Shown here: piece after piece, positions 1 through 8,500 of the stretch | Position numbering within the stretch: the first letter of the stretch is position 1 | Layout of the letters: every line of letters begins with the position of its first letter | From: CAZFGK01 sp964518635 | GTDB taxonomy: Bacteria > Zixibacteria > MSB-5A5 > GN15 > FEB-12 | Length of the DNA: 64,000 bases | Direction of reading: 5' to 3' | NCBI GenBank assembly: GCA_964518635.1 | Contig: CAZFGK010000007.1 | Coordinates: forward strand, 1-64,000 | The notes under the pieces: model-generated | The model's database searches: none | Seen by the model: only the letters and a program-made list of their open reading frames with translations | Told to the model about the DNA's origin: nothing | Translations under genes and position numbers: made by a program

Positions 1-1
1 G

Positions 2-343
2 GCTCAGGCACAGGAGCGACTAAATCAGAATGTCGCAGCCGTTCGTGATCGGGCTGATCTTGATGAACAGACCAAACAGATCATGGTGCAAAATCTTCAG
101 GAAGTTGAGAACCGGCGCTTTGAAGTGACCCGATCGACTATCGAAGAGCAGCGTGATGCCCGCGTTTCGAAAGCGAAGGAGGATGCCTCAGCGGCCGTGG
201 TTGCGATTCAGAATCGAATCAAGGCTTTTGCGGTGCTCATTCCGCCGATTCCCGTTCTCATTCTTGGAATCATGACTTTTGTCAAACGCAGAAAACGTGA
301 ACTTGAAGGTGCCGCTGCATCCCGGCGGCTGAGGAGTAAGTAG
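2..343 (+). CDS. GldG-like ABC transporter auxiliary protein, C-terminal part
   Basis: The reading frame is open from the left edge, so only the last ~113 residues are present. It reads as a charged, coiled-coil-prone stretch (many E/R/K/Q) followed by one hydrophobic helix (about AFAVLIPPIPVLILGIMTF) and a short basic tail. This matches the C-terminus of the Gldg-family/ABC_transp_aux proteins, which anchor a large periplasmic domain and work with an ABC-2 permease and ATPase. The next gene encodes a DUF4340 protein, the usual partner of this family, and its start lies 1 base after the stop codon, so the two are co-transcribed. Family membership is inferred from the tail and the neighbour; the diagnostic N-terminal domain is outside the window. 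Confidence 0.75.
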   Translation, partial: AQAQERLNQNVAAVRDRADLDEQTKQIMVQNLQEVENRRFEVTRSTIEEQRDARVSKAKEDASAAVVAIQNRIKAFAVLIPPIPVLILGIMTFVKRRKRELEGAAASRRLRSK

Positions 344-344
344 A

Positions 345-1709
345 ATGTCCTCGTTGGCACTCTCATTGGCACAACAGAATAAGAAGACCCTCACCCTTGC
401 GGCAATAGCAGTTGCCCTCGTTGCCCTTGCCTGGCTAACCGCGCCGCGTCAGATGAAACCGGAACAGTTTGCCGACAAAGGGGAGGCGTTCTATCCGAAT
501 TTTACCGACCCGAACAGCGCGGCCTCGATTGAGATAACGGAATTCGATCCGACCGCCGGAGCTCCGTCGAAGTTCGAAGTCACCTTCAAAAACGGCATGT
601 GGACGCTCCCGTCCCACAACGACTATCCCGCTGACGCAAAGGATCGACTTGCCAAAACCGCGGCTGGGGTCATTGATGTAATCAAGGATGACATCCGATC
701 CGATTCCCCTGCTGAGCACGCTGGTTGTGGTGTTCTTGATCCTGCCGATGCGACCGCAGCCGGTGCAGATGGGAAAGGGCGGCGTGTCATCTTTCGTGAT
801 CAGGCCGGACAGCTTCTTAGTGATTTGATTATTGGAAACGAAGTCCCCGGCAAGTCTGGATTTCGATTTGTTCGACTCCCTGATCAGAAGCGCATCTATC
901 TTGCAAAGATGGATGTCGAGATTTCCAGTAAATTTGAGGACTGGATTGAACGGGATCTGCTGCGTGTCGAAAAGAACAGCATCACCAAGATCATGCTTCG
1001 TGATTATTCTATCAATGAACGTACCGGTCAGGTCGATGAACGTGGCTCAGTTGAATTAGAAAAGAATGGGGACAAATGGAGATTCGCCAAAGGGAGTGGA
1101 AGTCCTGATTCTGCCCGCATGGATGATATTCTTAAGACCCTCGACGAACTCGTCATTGTCGGAGTGCGTCCGAAACCGAAAGGACTGACCGACTTGCTTA
1201 GTGGCGTCGGACTGGGGCAGATTTCTCAGTCAGATGTGCTCTCTCTTCAGAGTAAGGGGTACTACCTGACACCTCAGGGGATCCTCCTCTCCAACGAAGG
1301 GGAATTGCAGTTCAGCACCACCGACGGAGCGATGTATATCCTTCGTTTTGGCGAAATTGCTCCGGGTAGTGGGTTGGAACTGACGGCAGGAGCAGACGCG
1401 ACAGCAACTCCGGCGAGTGGTGACAATCGCTATCTTTTCCTCTCGGCTCAGTTCAATCCGAGTTCATTGCAGGAGCCGCCGAAGCCATCAGACCTTTCGT
1501 ATCAGGGGAAACCGGACAGTCTTCTGACTGATATCGATCGCGAAAATCGAACGAAGCAGACAGTCTGGGAGCAGTGGAAAGAGACAGTTGAAAAGAATCG
1601 GAAAGCTGCGAATTTCCTCGGTAGCCGATTTGCCGCCTGGTACTATGTGATCTCGAACGAGAGCTTCACAAAGCTTCACGCCGATAAGAAATCATTGACT
1701 AAGAGTTGA
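345..1709 (+). CDS. DUF4340 domain-containing membrane-anchored protein
   Basis: 454 residues. An N-terminal hydrophobic helix (about residues 15-33) anchors a long extracytoplasmic region rich in beta-strand patterns. The segment after the helix (SIEITEFDPTAG, NGMWTLPSHNDYPADAKD) is typical of DUF4340 proteins, which are encoded next to GldG-like ABC auxiliary proteins in gliding-motility-type or uncharacterised ABC export operons. GAGGAG at 331-336 provides a good ribosome binding site for the ATG at 345. The gene directly follows the GldG-like gene and ends before a strong terminator, so it is the last gene of that operon. Molecular function is unknown; a role supporting the ABC system at the membrane is inferred from the neighbour. 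Confidence 0.85.
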   Translation: MSSLALSLAQQNKKTLTLAAIAVALVALAWLTAPRQMKPEQFADKGEAFYPNFTDPNSAASIEITEFDPTAGAPSKFEVTFKNGMWTLPSHNDYPADAKDRLAKTAAGVIDVIKDDIRSDSPAEHAGCGVLDPADATAAGADGKGRRVIFRDQAGQLLSDLIIGNEVPGKSGFRFVRLPDQKRIYLAKMDVEISSKFEDWIERDLLRVEKNSITKIMLRDYSINERTGQVDERGSVELEKNGDKWRFAKGSGSPDSARMDDILKTLDELVIVGVRPKPKGLTDLLSGVGLGQISQSDVLSLQSKGYYLTPQGILLSNEGELQFSTTDGAMYILRFGEIAPGSGLELTAGADATATPASGDNRYLFLSAQFNPSSLQEPPKPSDLSYQGKPDSLLTDIDRENRTKQTVWEQWKETVEKNRKAANFLGSRFAAWYYVISNESFTKLHADKKSLTKS

Positions 1710-1736
1710 TCCAAAAACGACTCGGATAGAATTGAA

Positions 1737-1772
1737 AAGGCCGACAAGAGTTCTTGTCGGCCTTACTTTTTT
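1737..1772 (+). terminator. Rho-independent terminator after the DUF4340 gene
   Basis: A perfect 12-bp stem (AAGGCCGACAAG, 4-base loop, CTTGTCGGCCTT) is followed by ACTTTTTT. It lies 27 bases after the stop at 1709, between two convergent genes. The run on the other strand is only four T, so the main direction is +. Confidence 0.9.
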
Positions 1773-1796
1773 CTGCAAATTCATCTCTTTGCTATA

Positions 1797-2567
1797 TCAG
1801 CAACTGACCGTTCCCTGATTGAAGAGGAAATTAACAAGAACTGTCAGGTCACCTATGTCGACTGAGCCATCCGGAGAGCCATCTACATTTGCAGCACCTA
1901 TGCCGGGAGGTGTTGCAAATGAGATAAAGAGGAAGTCAACCAACTGCGTCAGATCGCCGATATCGACACTGGCGTCGGGGGAGGCATCAACATTTCCGCA
2001 GACAAGTGTTCCAGCTGGGCTGACCGTAATGGTCCTTCCGGTAAATCCGGGGAAGTAGAAATCGGTGTTGAAATCGCCGATCTTCTCGATCATGGCAAAG
2101 TCCCCACCGGGAGGCAGAAATCCATTGGTAATTTGCATGAGACCCGGGCGAAGTCCAGTCAGGTAGACCGCGTAGAGATCACCAGAACCGGGCCCCAAGG
2201 GGAGCTTTTCGGAACCGGCAAGAAAGGCACTGGTCACAATCGTATCGGGAGAAACACCGTCTACATTCACGCCGCCACCGAGTCGAAGATTCAAAATATT
2301 CGGGCTCCCCATCCGGCCGATAAAGACAACCGAATCATACTTTGCAAATCCAGAATCGACGGAATTGAAAACCAATCCGAAATTGAAGGCGACGGTAATC
2401 CGGTCATTGGTGAGGGCAATCCGAACAGGACGTGACACACCAACTTCGAGGGTTGCTTCCTGTACAGAGACGACATCCGGAATCGCAGCGTCGGTCGCTC
2501 CTTGCGATGGAGCTGCGGCAAGAGTGAGAAGAAAGACTGCTGAGACGATACGCACGCATTTGAGCAT
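1797..2567 (-). CDS. secreted protein with C-terminal dockerin-like repeat pair
   Basis: 256 residues. A Sec signal peptide occupies residues 1-24 (hydrophobic core VSAVFLLTLAAA, Ala-rich end). Residues ~30-185 form a beta-rich domain with no family I recognise; its strand pattern resembles cohesin-type or other carrier-like beta sandwiches. Residues 190-256 hold two EF-hand-like units (NVDASPDASVDIGDLTQLVDF and NVDGSPDGSVDIGDLTVLVNF, each shortened here), bracketed by Cys190 and the terminal Cys256. The Asp/Asn-rich loops should bind calcium as in type-I dockerins. GGAGGT at 2574-2579, six bases before the ATG, fixes the start. No cellulosome genes are visible, so the tag more likely mediates surface attachment or sorting. 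The 1119-residue protein at 5532-8891 carries the same tag. Confidence 0.8.
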   Translation of the reverse strand: MLKCVRIVSAVFLLTLAAAPSQGATDAAIPDVVSVQEATLEVGVSRPVRIALTNDRITVAFNFGLVFNSVDSGFAKYDSVVFIGRMGSPNILNLRLGGGVNVDGVSPDTIVTSAFLAGSEKLPLGPGSGDLYAVYLTGLRPGLMQITNGFLPPGGDFAMIEKIGDFNTDFYFPGFTGRTITVSPAGTLVCGNVDASPDASVDIGDLTQLVDFLFISFATPPGIGAANVDGSPDGSVDIGDLTVLVNFLFNQGTVSC

Positions 2568-2596
2568 CTGAGCACCTCCGTGTGGGGCGTCAACGT

Positions 2597-2638
2597 GATG
2601 AGTACCTAATACCTATCGGTATGAATTAGATACTCATC
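2597..2638. promoter_or_regulatory. imperfect 42-bp dyad upstream of the dockerin-tagged gene
   Basis: GATGAGTA at 2597-2604 is mirrored by TACTCATC at 2631-2638, with further pairing inside (CTA/TAG and ATACC/GGTAT around TATC). It is in the 144-bp gap between the SOD stop and the start of the dockerin-tagged gene, 30 bases upstream of that start. It could be an operator or an RNA hairpin in the leader; the sequence does not decide which. Confidence 0.45.
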
Positions 2639-2661
2639 GAATGATGTGAGGTCAAGATGAA

Positions 2662-2688
2662 AGCCGGAAAGGGGATACCTTTCCGGCT
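2662..2688 (-). terminator. hairpin downstream of the SOD gene
   Basis: An 11-bp perfect stem AGCCGGAAAGG / CCTTTCCGGCT with a 5-base loop lies 23 bases beyond the SOD stop at 2712. On the minus strand only a weak T-rich stretch follows (TTCATCTT), so this is a probable but not ideal intrinsic terminator, or an mRNA 3'-end stabiliser. Confidence 0.6.
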
Positions 2689-2711
2689 CGTGTGTGTGAT
2701 CTATTTCTGAC

Positions 2712-3311
2712 TCAGGCGGACTTGAAACGGCGGTTTACTTCATCCCAGTTGATCACATTGAAAAAGGCGGAAATGTAGTCTGGACGCCGATTTTGGTACT
2801 TCAGGTAGTAGGCATGCTCCCAGACATCAATCCCCAAAAGTGGGAACTTCCCGGCCGTGAGCGGTGAGTCCTGATTCGGCGTGCCGACAATTTCCAATCC
2901 AGCTGAGGATGTAACCAACCATGCCCATCCCGACCCAAACACGCCGGCACTCGCCTTCGAGAATGCCTCCTTGAATTGATCCTGACCTCCGAATTTCGCA
3001 ACGATTGCATCGGCAACTGCCCCCTGAAACGGACTGTTTGTTTTCAGGATGCTCCAGAACAGTGAATGGTTGGCATGTCCACCCCCATGATTGCGAACAA
3101 TTCCGCGGATCGTTTCTGGGATGTTGGAGAGATCTTTAACAAGCTCGTCGACTGACTTTCCCTGCAGAGTTGGGTGGCTTTCCAGCGCAGTGTTGAGATT
3201 ATTTATGTAAGTCTGATGATGCTTGGTATGGTGGATGGTCATCGTTTCTTTGTCGATGAACGGCTCAAGGGCGTCATAGGCATAGGGAAGAGTCGGAAGT
3301 GTGTGTGGCAT
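2712..3311 (-). CDS. sodA: superoxide dismutase, Fe/Mn family
   Basis: 199 residues, the usual length for a cytosolic Fe/Mn SOD; it converts superoxide to oxygen and hydrogen peroxide. Metal ligands are visible at His27 (IHHTKHH), His82 (GGGHANHSLFW), Asp162 and His166 (GIDVWEHAYYLKY). The GGGHANH block and Gln147 in NQDSP are the residues that usually mark manganese-preferring enzymes; metal choice still needs assay. There is no signal peptide, so the enzyme is cytoplasmic. AAGGA about nine bases before the ATG supports the start. The peroxiredoxin gene ends 35 bases upstream on the same strand, so the two form an antioxidant operon in which the peroxide made by SOD can be reduced. A second, exported SOD lies at 9134-9886. 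Confidence 0.97.
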   Translation of the reverse strand: MPHTLPTLPYAYDALEPFIDKETMTIHHTKHHQTYINNLNTALESHPTLQGKSVDELVKDLSNIPETIRGIVRNHGGGHANHSLFWSILKTNSPFQGAVADAIVAKFGGQDQFKEAFSKASAGVFGSGWAWLVTSSAGLEIVGTPNQDSPLTAGKFPLLGIDVWEHAYYLKYQNRRPDYISAFFNVINWDEVNRRFKSA

Positions 3312-3346
3312 AGGAATATCCTTCGCGGTAGTACTTTCTTTGTTTT

Positions 3347-3787
3347 TTACTTCAAAGCGGCAAGCAGATCACTGTTTTCGAGCCGTTGCCCGAGAGCTTC
3401 CATGACGTGCTTGAAAATGATCTTTCCCTGTTCATCAACGACAAAATAGGCACGCTCAGAGGCTCCATCAGAGCGAAGAACGCCATATGCCCTCGAGGCG
3501 GCTTTGCTAAAATCACTGAGCATCGGATGTTCGATTTTCATCGCTTCACTGAATGCTCGCATGGCGTGGTGACTGTCGACTGAGACGCCGACAACTTCTA
3601 CATTCTTGCTCTTGAACTGCGAAAGGTCATCACGAAAACAGCCGAATTCGACTGAACACGTTCCCGAGAATGCGTAGGGGAAGAAGGCCAGGAGCACTTT
3701 CTTTCCTCGCATCGAGCTCAGTGTGACCATCTGGGCCTGCTGATTCTTCATTTCAAATTCTGGGGCAATATCGCCAACCGACGGCAT
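3347..3787 (-). CDS. peroxiredoxin, AhpC/TSA superfamily (AhpE/BCP-like)
   Basis: 146 residues, a compact single-domain thioredoxin-fold peroxidase reducing H2O2 or organic peroxides. The peroxidatic cysteine is Cys44 in PYAFSGTCSVE, the family PxxxT/SxxC active site, and Cys50 six residues on might act as a resolving cysteine. The C-terminal pattern (GVLRSDGASERAYFVVDEQGKI) is that of AhpE/BCP-like members. No signal peptide, so cytosolic. GGAG lies very close to the ATG at 3787. It is the first gene of a two-gene operon with the SOD downstream. The exact subfamily (AhpE versus BCP/PrxQ) is not settled by eye. Confidence 0.9.
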   Translation of the reverse strand: MPSVGDIAPEFEMKNQQAQMVTLSSMRGKKVLLAFFPYAFSGTCSVEFGCFRDDLSQFKSKNVEVVGVSVDSHHAMRAFSEAMKIEHPMLSDFSKAASRAYGVLRSDGASERAYFVVDEQGKIIFKHVMEALGQRLENSDLLAALK

Positions 3788-3910
3788 ACATCTCTCCGTT
3801 TGAATTCTAGTTTTGATCTACTGCTGTGAAATGGTATCCGCAGAATCAACGAGAATCAAGCGGGAAGTCAGTAGTCAGGGATAAGTGGAAAGTGGGAAGA
3901 GATTCGGTAC

Positions 3911-4468
3911 TCAGCCGCGTGTACGCCAGGCAGAAAGCATCGGCTCGTCAGCTGGATCAGTCTCCATGATGAGAAAGACGACGAAATAGAATGCGGTAAT
4001 ACTTACTTTCAGGTCAAGCGGCCACCCTTCGCCGATGAAGTAGAGATATCCGGCGAGTGTAACTCCCCAGAAAATACGGATCAGCCCATTCGGATTTGTA
4101 GAGATGATTAAATTCCAGAGTCCTCGACTGGACAACAGGATAATCATAGTCGGAACAAGATAATCGACCGACCAGTCCAGTAAGTTCACGGTTGAAATAC
4201 CATAACCGGATTCTTCGGGAAGGTTTAACAGGTACATCAGATGCCCGGCTCCAAGAAAGAAGGCGAATGCCAGTGACAGCACTCCCTGCATGATTCCGTT
4301 TTTCAGATCACGAACGGCAATAGTGAAGAAGAATAGGGATCCGCTCAGCAAAATCACTAAGTGCAGAGGGATACTGCTCAGAAAAATATCGAAGAGTTGT
4401 AGATCGACCGATTCCATTACATTTGCAAACAGTGTAAAAATCGTGCCAAAATGAAACGACGGCCTCAT
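3911..4468 (-). CDS. polytopic membrane protein of unknown function
   Basis: 185 residues with about five hydrophobic helices (roughly 28-52, 62-82, 103-120, 129-147 and 155-169), short loops and a charged C-terminus. I do not recognise the family. The ATG at 4468 has only a weak purine stretch upstream; an internal Met18 (MESVDLQLF), just before the first helix, is an alternative start. It is divergent from the two-receiver protein at 4671 and separated from it by about 200 bases with no clear promoter. Coding status rests on the sustained helix pattern and the lack of any competing frame. Confidence 0.7.
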   Translation of the reverse strand: MRPSFHFGTIFTLFANVMESVDLQLFDIFLSSIPLHLVILLSGSLFFFTIAVRDLKNGIMQGVLSLAFAFFLGAGHLMYLLNLPEESGYGISTVNLLDWSVDYLVPTMIILLSSRGLWNLIISTNPNGLIRIFWGVTLAGYLYFIGEGWPLDLKVSITAFYFVVFLIMETDPADEPMLSAWRTRG

Positions 4469-4670
4469 TTTCGCTTTCTTGTCGCCAACTCAGGACTTAC
4501 GACCAGATCAAATTCGGTACAGCCTGATCCCCACTGTGCACCGTGATGCAATCTGGGTCCCGCTCGGATCTCTTTGCTCATTGTGGTCGAGAGCGTGTTC
4601 AGACTGTCGATACATTGTAGTGAAGTCAGTAGAACTATCCATTTCTGATCCAGAAGCAGGTAATGTCTGA

Positions 4671-5417
4671 ATGTCTTCTCTCGATAAGGAAAATCTCCCG
4701 ACCATTCTTGTCATAGATGATGACCCGTCGGTGATCAAACAACTTGAGGTTGAGTTGTCGGCGGGACACTACCAGGTTATGACCGCGCCGGATGCGAAAT
4801 CAGCAATCAACCTGCTTGAGAAAGACCGCGTTTGTAATCTGATCATAACGGACATCATCATGCCCGGCGGTGACGGTATCTCTCTGATCAAGACCCTCAA
4901 GGCAAAAACCCGAACCAAAAGAATTCCAATCATGGTCTACAGCTCTGCGCACGACCAGACAACGGTAGCCAAAGCACTTGAGGCCGGGGCCATTGATTTT
5001 ATTGCAAAACCCCTCCAGCCATCAGGCGTCTGCAATCGCGTTCAGCGTGCACTGGATCGAGGCGCGGTGACAGTTCTTATCATCGATGATAACCTGGTCA
5101 TACTTGATCTGATTGCTCGGGTCGTCTCTCGGGAAGGTTTCCAGATCATGGTCGCCACCAATGCAGAAGACGGACTACGACTCTTTCATGATAAGAGAGT
5201 CGACGCAGTCATCTCCGATATAGGACTACCGGGGATGAATGGTCTAGAGTTTCTCGTCTGTGTCAAAGAGAAGAATTCAAGGACGCCAGTCTTGCTCATC
5301 ACCGGCAATGGTGGTCAATTTACAAAAGATGACGCCGTTGCGGCCGGTGCCGATGGCTACATTACCAAGCCGTTCAAGAATACGGAAATTGCCTCAAAGC
5401 TGAATTCACTTATCTAG
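4671..5417 (+). CDS. response regulator with two tandem receiver domains and no output domain
   Basis: 248 residues made of two CheY-like receiver domains and nothing else. Domain 1 (about 10-125) has the acidic pocket Asp16-18, phospho-acceptor Asp61 and Lys113. Domain 2 (about 132-248) has Asp139-140, phospho-acceptor Asp183, Thr211 and Lys233. All catalytic positions are intact in both, so both could be phosphorylated. With no DNA-binding or enzymatic domain it would act by protein contact or as a phosphorelay intermediate. No histidine kinase is nearby, so the partner is an orphan elsewhere. AGGT about nine bases before the ATG supports the start. Confidence 0.92.
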   Translation: MSSLDKENLPTILVIDDDPSVIKQLEVELSAGHYQVMTAPDAKSAINLLEKDRVCNLIITDIIMPGGDGISLIKTLKAKTRTKRIPIMVYSSAHDQTTVAKALEAGAIDFIAKPLQPSGVCNRVQRALDRGAVTVLIIDDNLVILDLIARVVSREGFQIMVATNAEDGLRLFHDKRVDAVISDIGLPGMNGLEFLVCVKEKNSRTPVLLITGNGGQFTKDDAVAAGADGYITKPFKNTEIASKLNSLI

Positions 5418-5531
5418 CTTCCTGAAAGCATCACCTTTTCAGAAAAGGCGAAGTTCCAAGCCCACTAGGTGAAAGCCGAGCATCCTCAGTATGGGATACA
5501 CTGCTCTTGTTGTTTCTCTCTAAGTAAAAAA

Positions 5532-8500
5532 CTAGAGGCAAGCCGCTGTCGCCCCGAATGAGACAAATAAATGGTCGACCAGTTTTGTGAGATCAGCAAT
5601 GTCAATGGAAGTACCACCAACCCCGTCTACGTTTGCTTCTTTCGTGCAACACAACGGATCGAAAGATAAGAAGAGATGATCGACCAGAACAGTCAGGTCA
5701 CCAATGTCAACGTTGTCCCCGGGGTCGCAGTCAATGTTTCCGGTCACTCCCTGACAACAACTCGTCGTTGCAATGGCAATGATACTGAGACTAGGCACCA
5801 CACCTGTAATCACGTTAGTCGAAGTATTCAGATTTGTCGTGACATTTGTCCATGCCCCAGTGTGTCTGCTTCGCATCGATAGATTGGCTTCACTCCCCGT
5901 GACATCCGCCTGGTCGTAGGTAATCGTGACCGTCAAGGAACCGGTATACAAAGCGGTCGTTGAGAAATAGTAGTACTCAGAATTTGATATGGGAATAATA
6001 CCGAACGTCGGATCGGCTGCTGGACCAGAATTTGAAATGTTTACTTCAGTTAATCCGGCCTGAGTCACCGTAGGAAATGTCACAGTAATGCCAACTGGTA
6101 GGTTCACTACAACCGATGATCCCACGGCGGTGTTGCTGCAAGAATCCCCAATCCCGTCAAAATTACTGTCTTCCTGAAGCGGGTTGAACCGGGTAGGACA
6201 ATTATCGATGTTCGCGCAGATGCCGTCCCCGTCCGCATCATTCAGGGGGTCGAGAGGGCAAAGATCACAGGCATCCCCAAGTGCGTCCCCGTCTGCGTTT
6301 GCCTGAGATGCATTCGCAGTAGTCGGGCAATTATCAGTAGGACAGGTGTTAGCAGCAAAACCCGGGTTACCAAATCCATCCCCGTCGGTGTCTGTACACA
6401 GATCGCAGGCATCCCCAAATGCGTCCAAATCAGCGTTCGCCTGCGAAGGATTCGCTATCGATATACAATTGTCGGAGGCATCAGACACTCCGTCCCCGTC
6501 AGTATCAAAGAAGGGCGCGATTTGCGTGGCGAAGACATCGTATCCAGTTCCACGCGCACTCGGAATCTGGAAAAGATCGGGATAATTTATCGAATTGGTC
6601 GTACCGGTCAGATATAGAGTCTGTTCTGACGCGAGAAAATCGACGCTGTATGCGTAGTCAATTGCGGTACCACCCAGATAGGTACTGAATTGGAGTGCAT
6701 TGCCGGTCGGAGAGAGTCGTGTGATGATAACATCAGTCGAGTCTGGCGACCCATCAATTGCGTTCATCGTGGGGTAGTCATTTGACTGAGTGTAACCAAC
6801 GAGGTTGATGCGCAGAGTGTCGTCGAGAATCATCGCTGTCGGTCGATCAAAACCAGTTCCACCGATGAAAGTTGAAAATTGAAGTGCCAGTCCGCTGGCG
6901 GAGAGTCTGCTCGCAAAGCAATCCCCGCCACCACCGTTGTAACTATTATCGTAGGCACCTACGATGGGGAAATTGGTTGAACTTGCTACTCCGCAAAGAT
7001 AGACTTTGTTAAGAGGGTCAAGCTGGAGTGCCTCAATCCAATCTCCCTGATTCCCTCCGAAATAGCTGGAAAAGACCAGACTTGAACCGCTAGCGGCGAG
7101 TTTCGTAAAGAAACCGTCAACACTACCTCCGGTAGCAGCTTGGTATGCACTCGCAGTTGGAAAGTCGGTTGAAGAGGTCTGTCCCGCTACAAAACAATTT
7201 CCGGCGGTATCGACCGCCAGAGCATAACCGAAATCATCGACGCTGCCTCCAAGATAGGTTGCATATGTTATCGAGCTGCCTGCTGCATTGATTTTTAGCG
7301 CGAACGCGTCCCAGCTTCCATTCGCACTGGTATCGTAAGCTGACGCAGTGACCGGGAAGTTTGTTGATCGAGTAAAGCCGGTGAGGTAAAGATTTCCAAG
7401 ATTATCCAGAATGATCTCATCCCCGCGATCCTTGTTACTCCCTCCAATATAGGTCGAGAAGTTTAACGCGGAGCCAGTAGCATTGAGTTTGAGCACGAAG
7501 ATATCCCAGTCGGTATTATGGCTGCCGTCGATGGGGGAGACCGTCGGAAAATTCGTCGAGGTAGTGTAGCCAGTGATATAGATATTGCCGCTGCCGTCAG
7601 AGGTGACTGAGGTAGCGACATCATCCAGACTTCCACCGATGTAACTGCTATAGACAAAGCTGTTTCCTGTGGCTGAAATTTTTGATACAAAAATGTCGTT
7701 CGGAGCGCCGTTATAGGAAGTATCCAGTCCAAGTAATTTCGGAAAGTTGTTTGATGCAGTATATCCGACCAGAATCGCTGTCTGGTCTGCTAGGGCTTCG
7801 ATATCGAGTCCGCCGTCATCACTTGATCCGCCGATATACGAACTATAAGAAACAATCGGATCGATCAGAAGCGGCTGCTCAAAGTCATACCCATCGAGAA
7901 GGGTGAAGCCGAAAGAAGATTCCCCGAGCTGTTGGTAGTGAGTCTTGATCTCAACTTTTTCACCACTTTCAGGATTGGTCTGATAGCTCACAGGGGGCTG
8001 CTCGATGATCTCCCCCCACGGGGTTGAGAGAAGTAGCTCACCGGACGAACCTACTCGCAAGTTTTCAGCACCGTCATACTGCACCTTGATTTTGGAGAAA
8101 TCTGCACCCGGTGCTACGACGAAATCATACTGGAGATGTCCGTTGGCACTTGAAAGAAGCAGATCAATACCAGCGTAGAGCCCGGGAATGACGACCTGAG
8201 CGTAACTTGGAAGGTTGGATTTCCAGAGTGACGGATCCGAACCGAGAATAAAATTGACCCTCTTTTCAAGCATTTGCTGACCCGAGGCAATGGAGAGACC
8301 TGTTGATCCGGAAAAAGTCACGTCAACGGTGTAATGTTCTACTGGCCTCGCTGACCGAGGGCTGAGGTGATCGATTGGAACATCATTTTCTTCTGCGGAC
8401 CCAACTGGACGGGAGAATTGATATCGCAGACCATCCCTGGTGACCCATACCGCGAATCCCGGCGTCTCAGCCCGGTACAAGACTGAACTTGGCCATTGCC

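Noticed and set aside
5434..5448. CCTTTT-CAG-AAAAGG as a terminator between the convergent response-regulator and SBBP genes
   Set aside because: Six weak A-T-rich pairs with a three-base loop and no following T-run.
6180..6500. Repeated GC-rich units resembling a short CRISPR-like array
   Set aside because: The repeats encode the Asp-rich TSP3 units of the SBBP protein on the minus strand, with varying spacing and no unique spacers.
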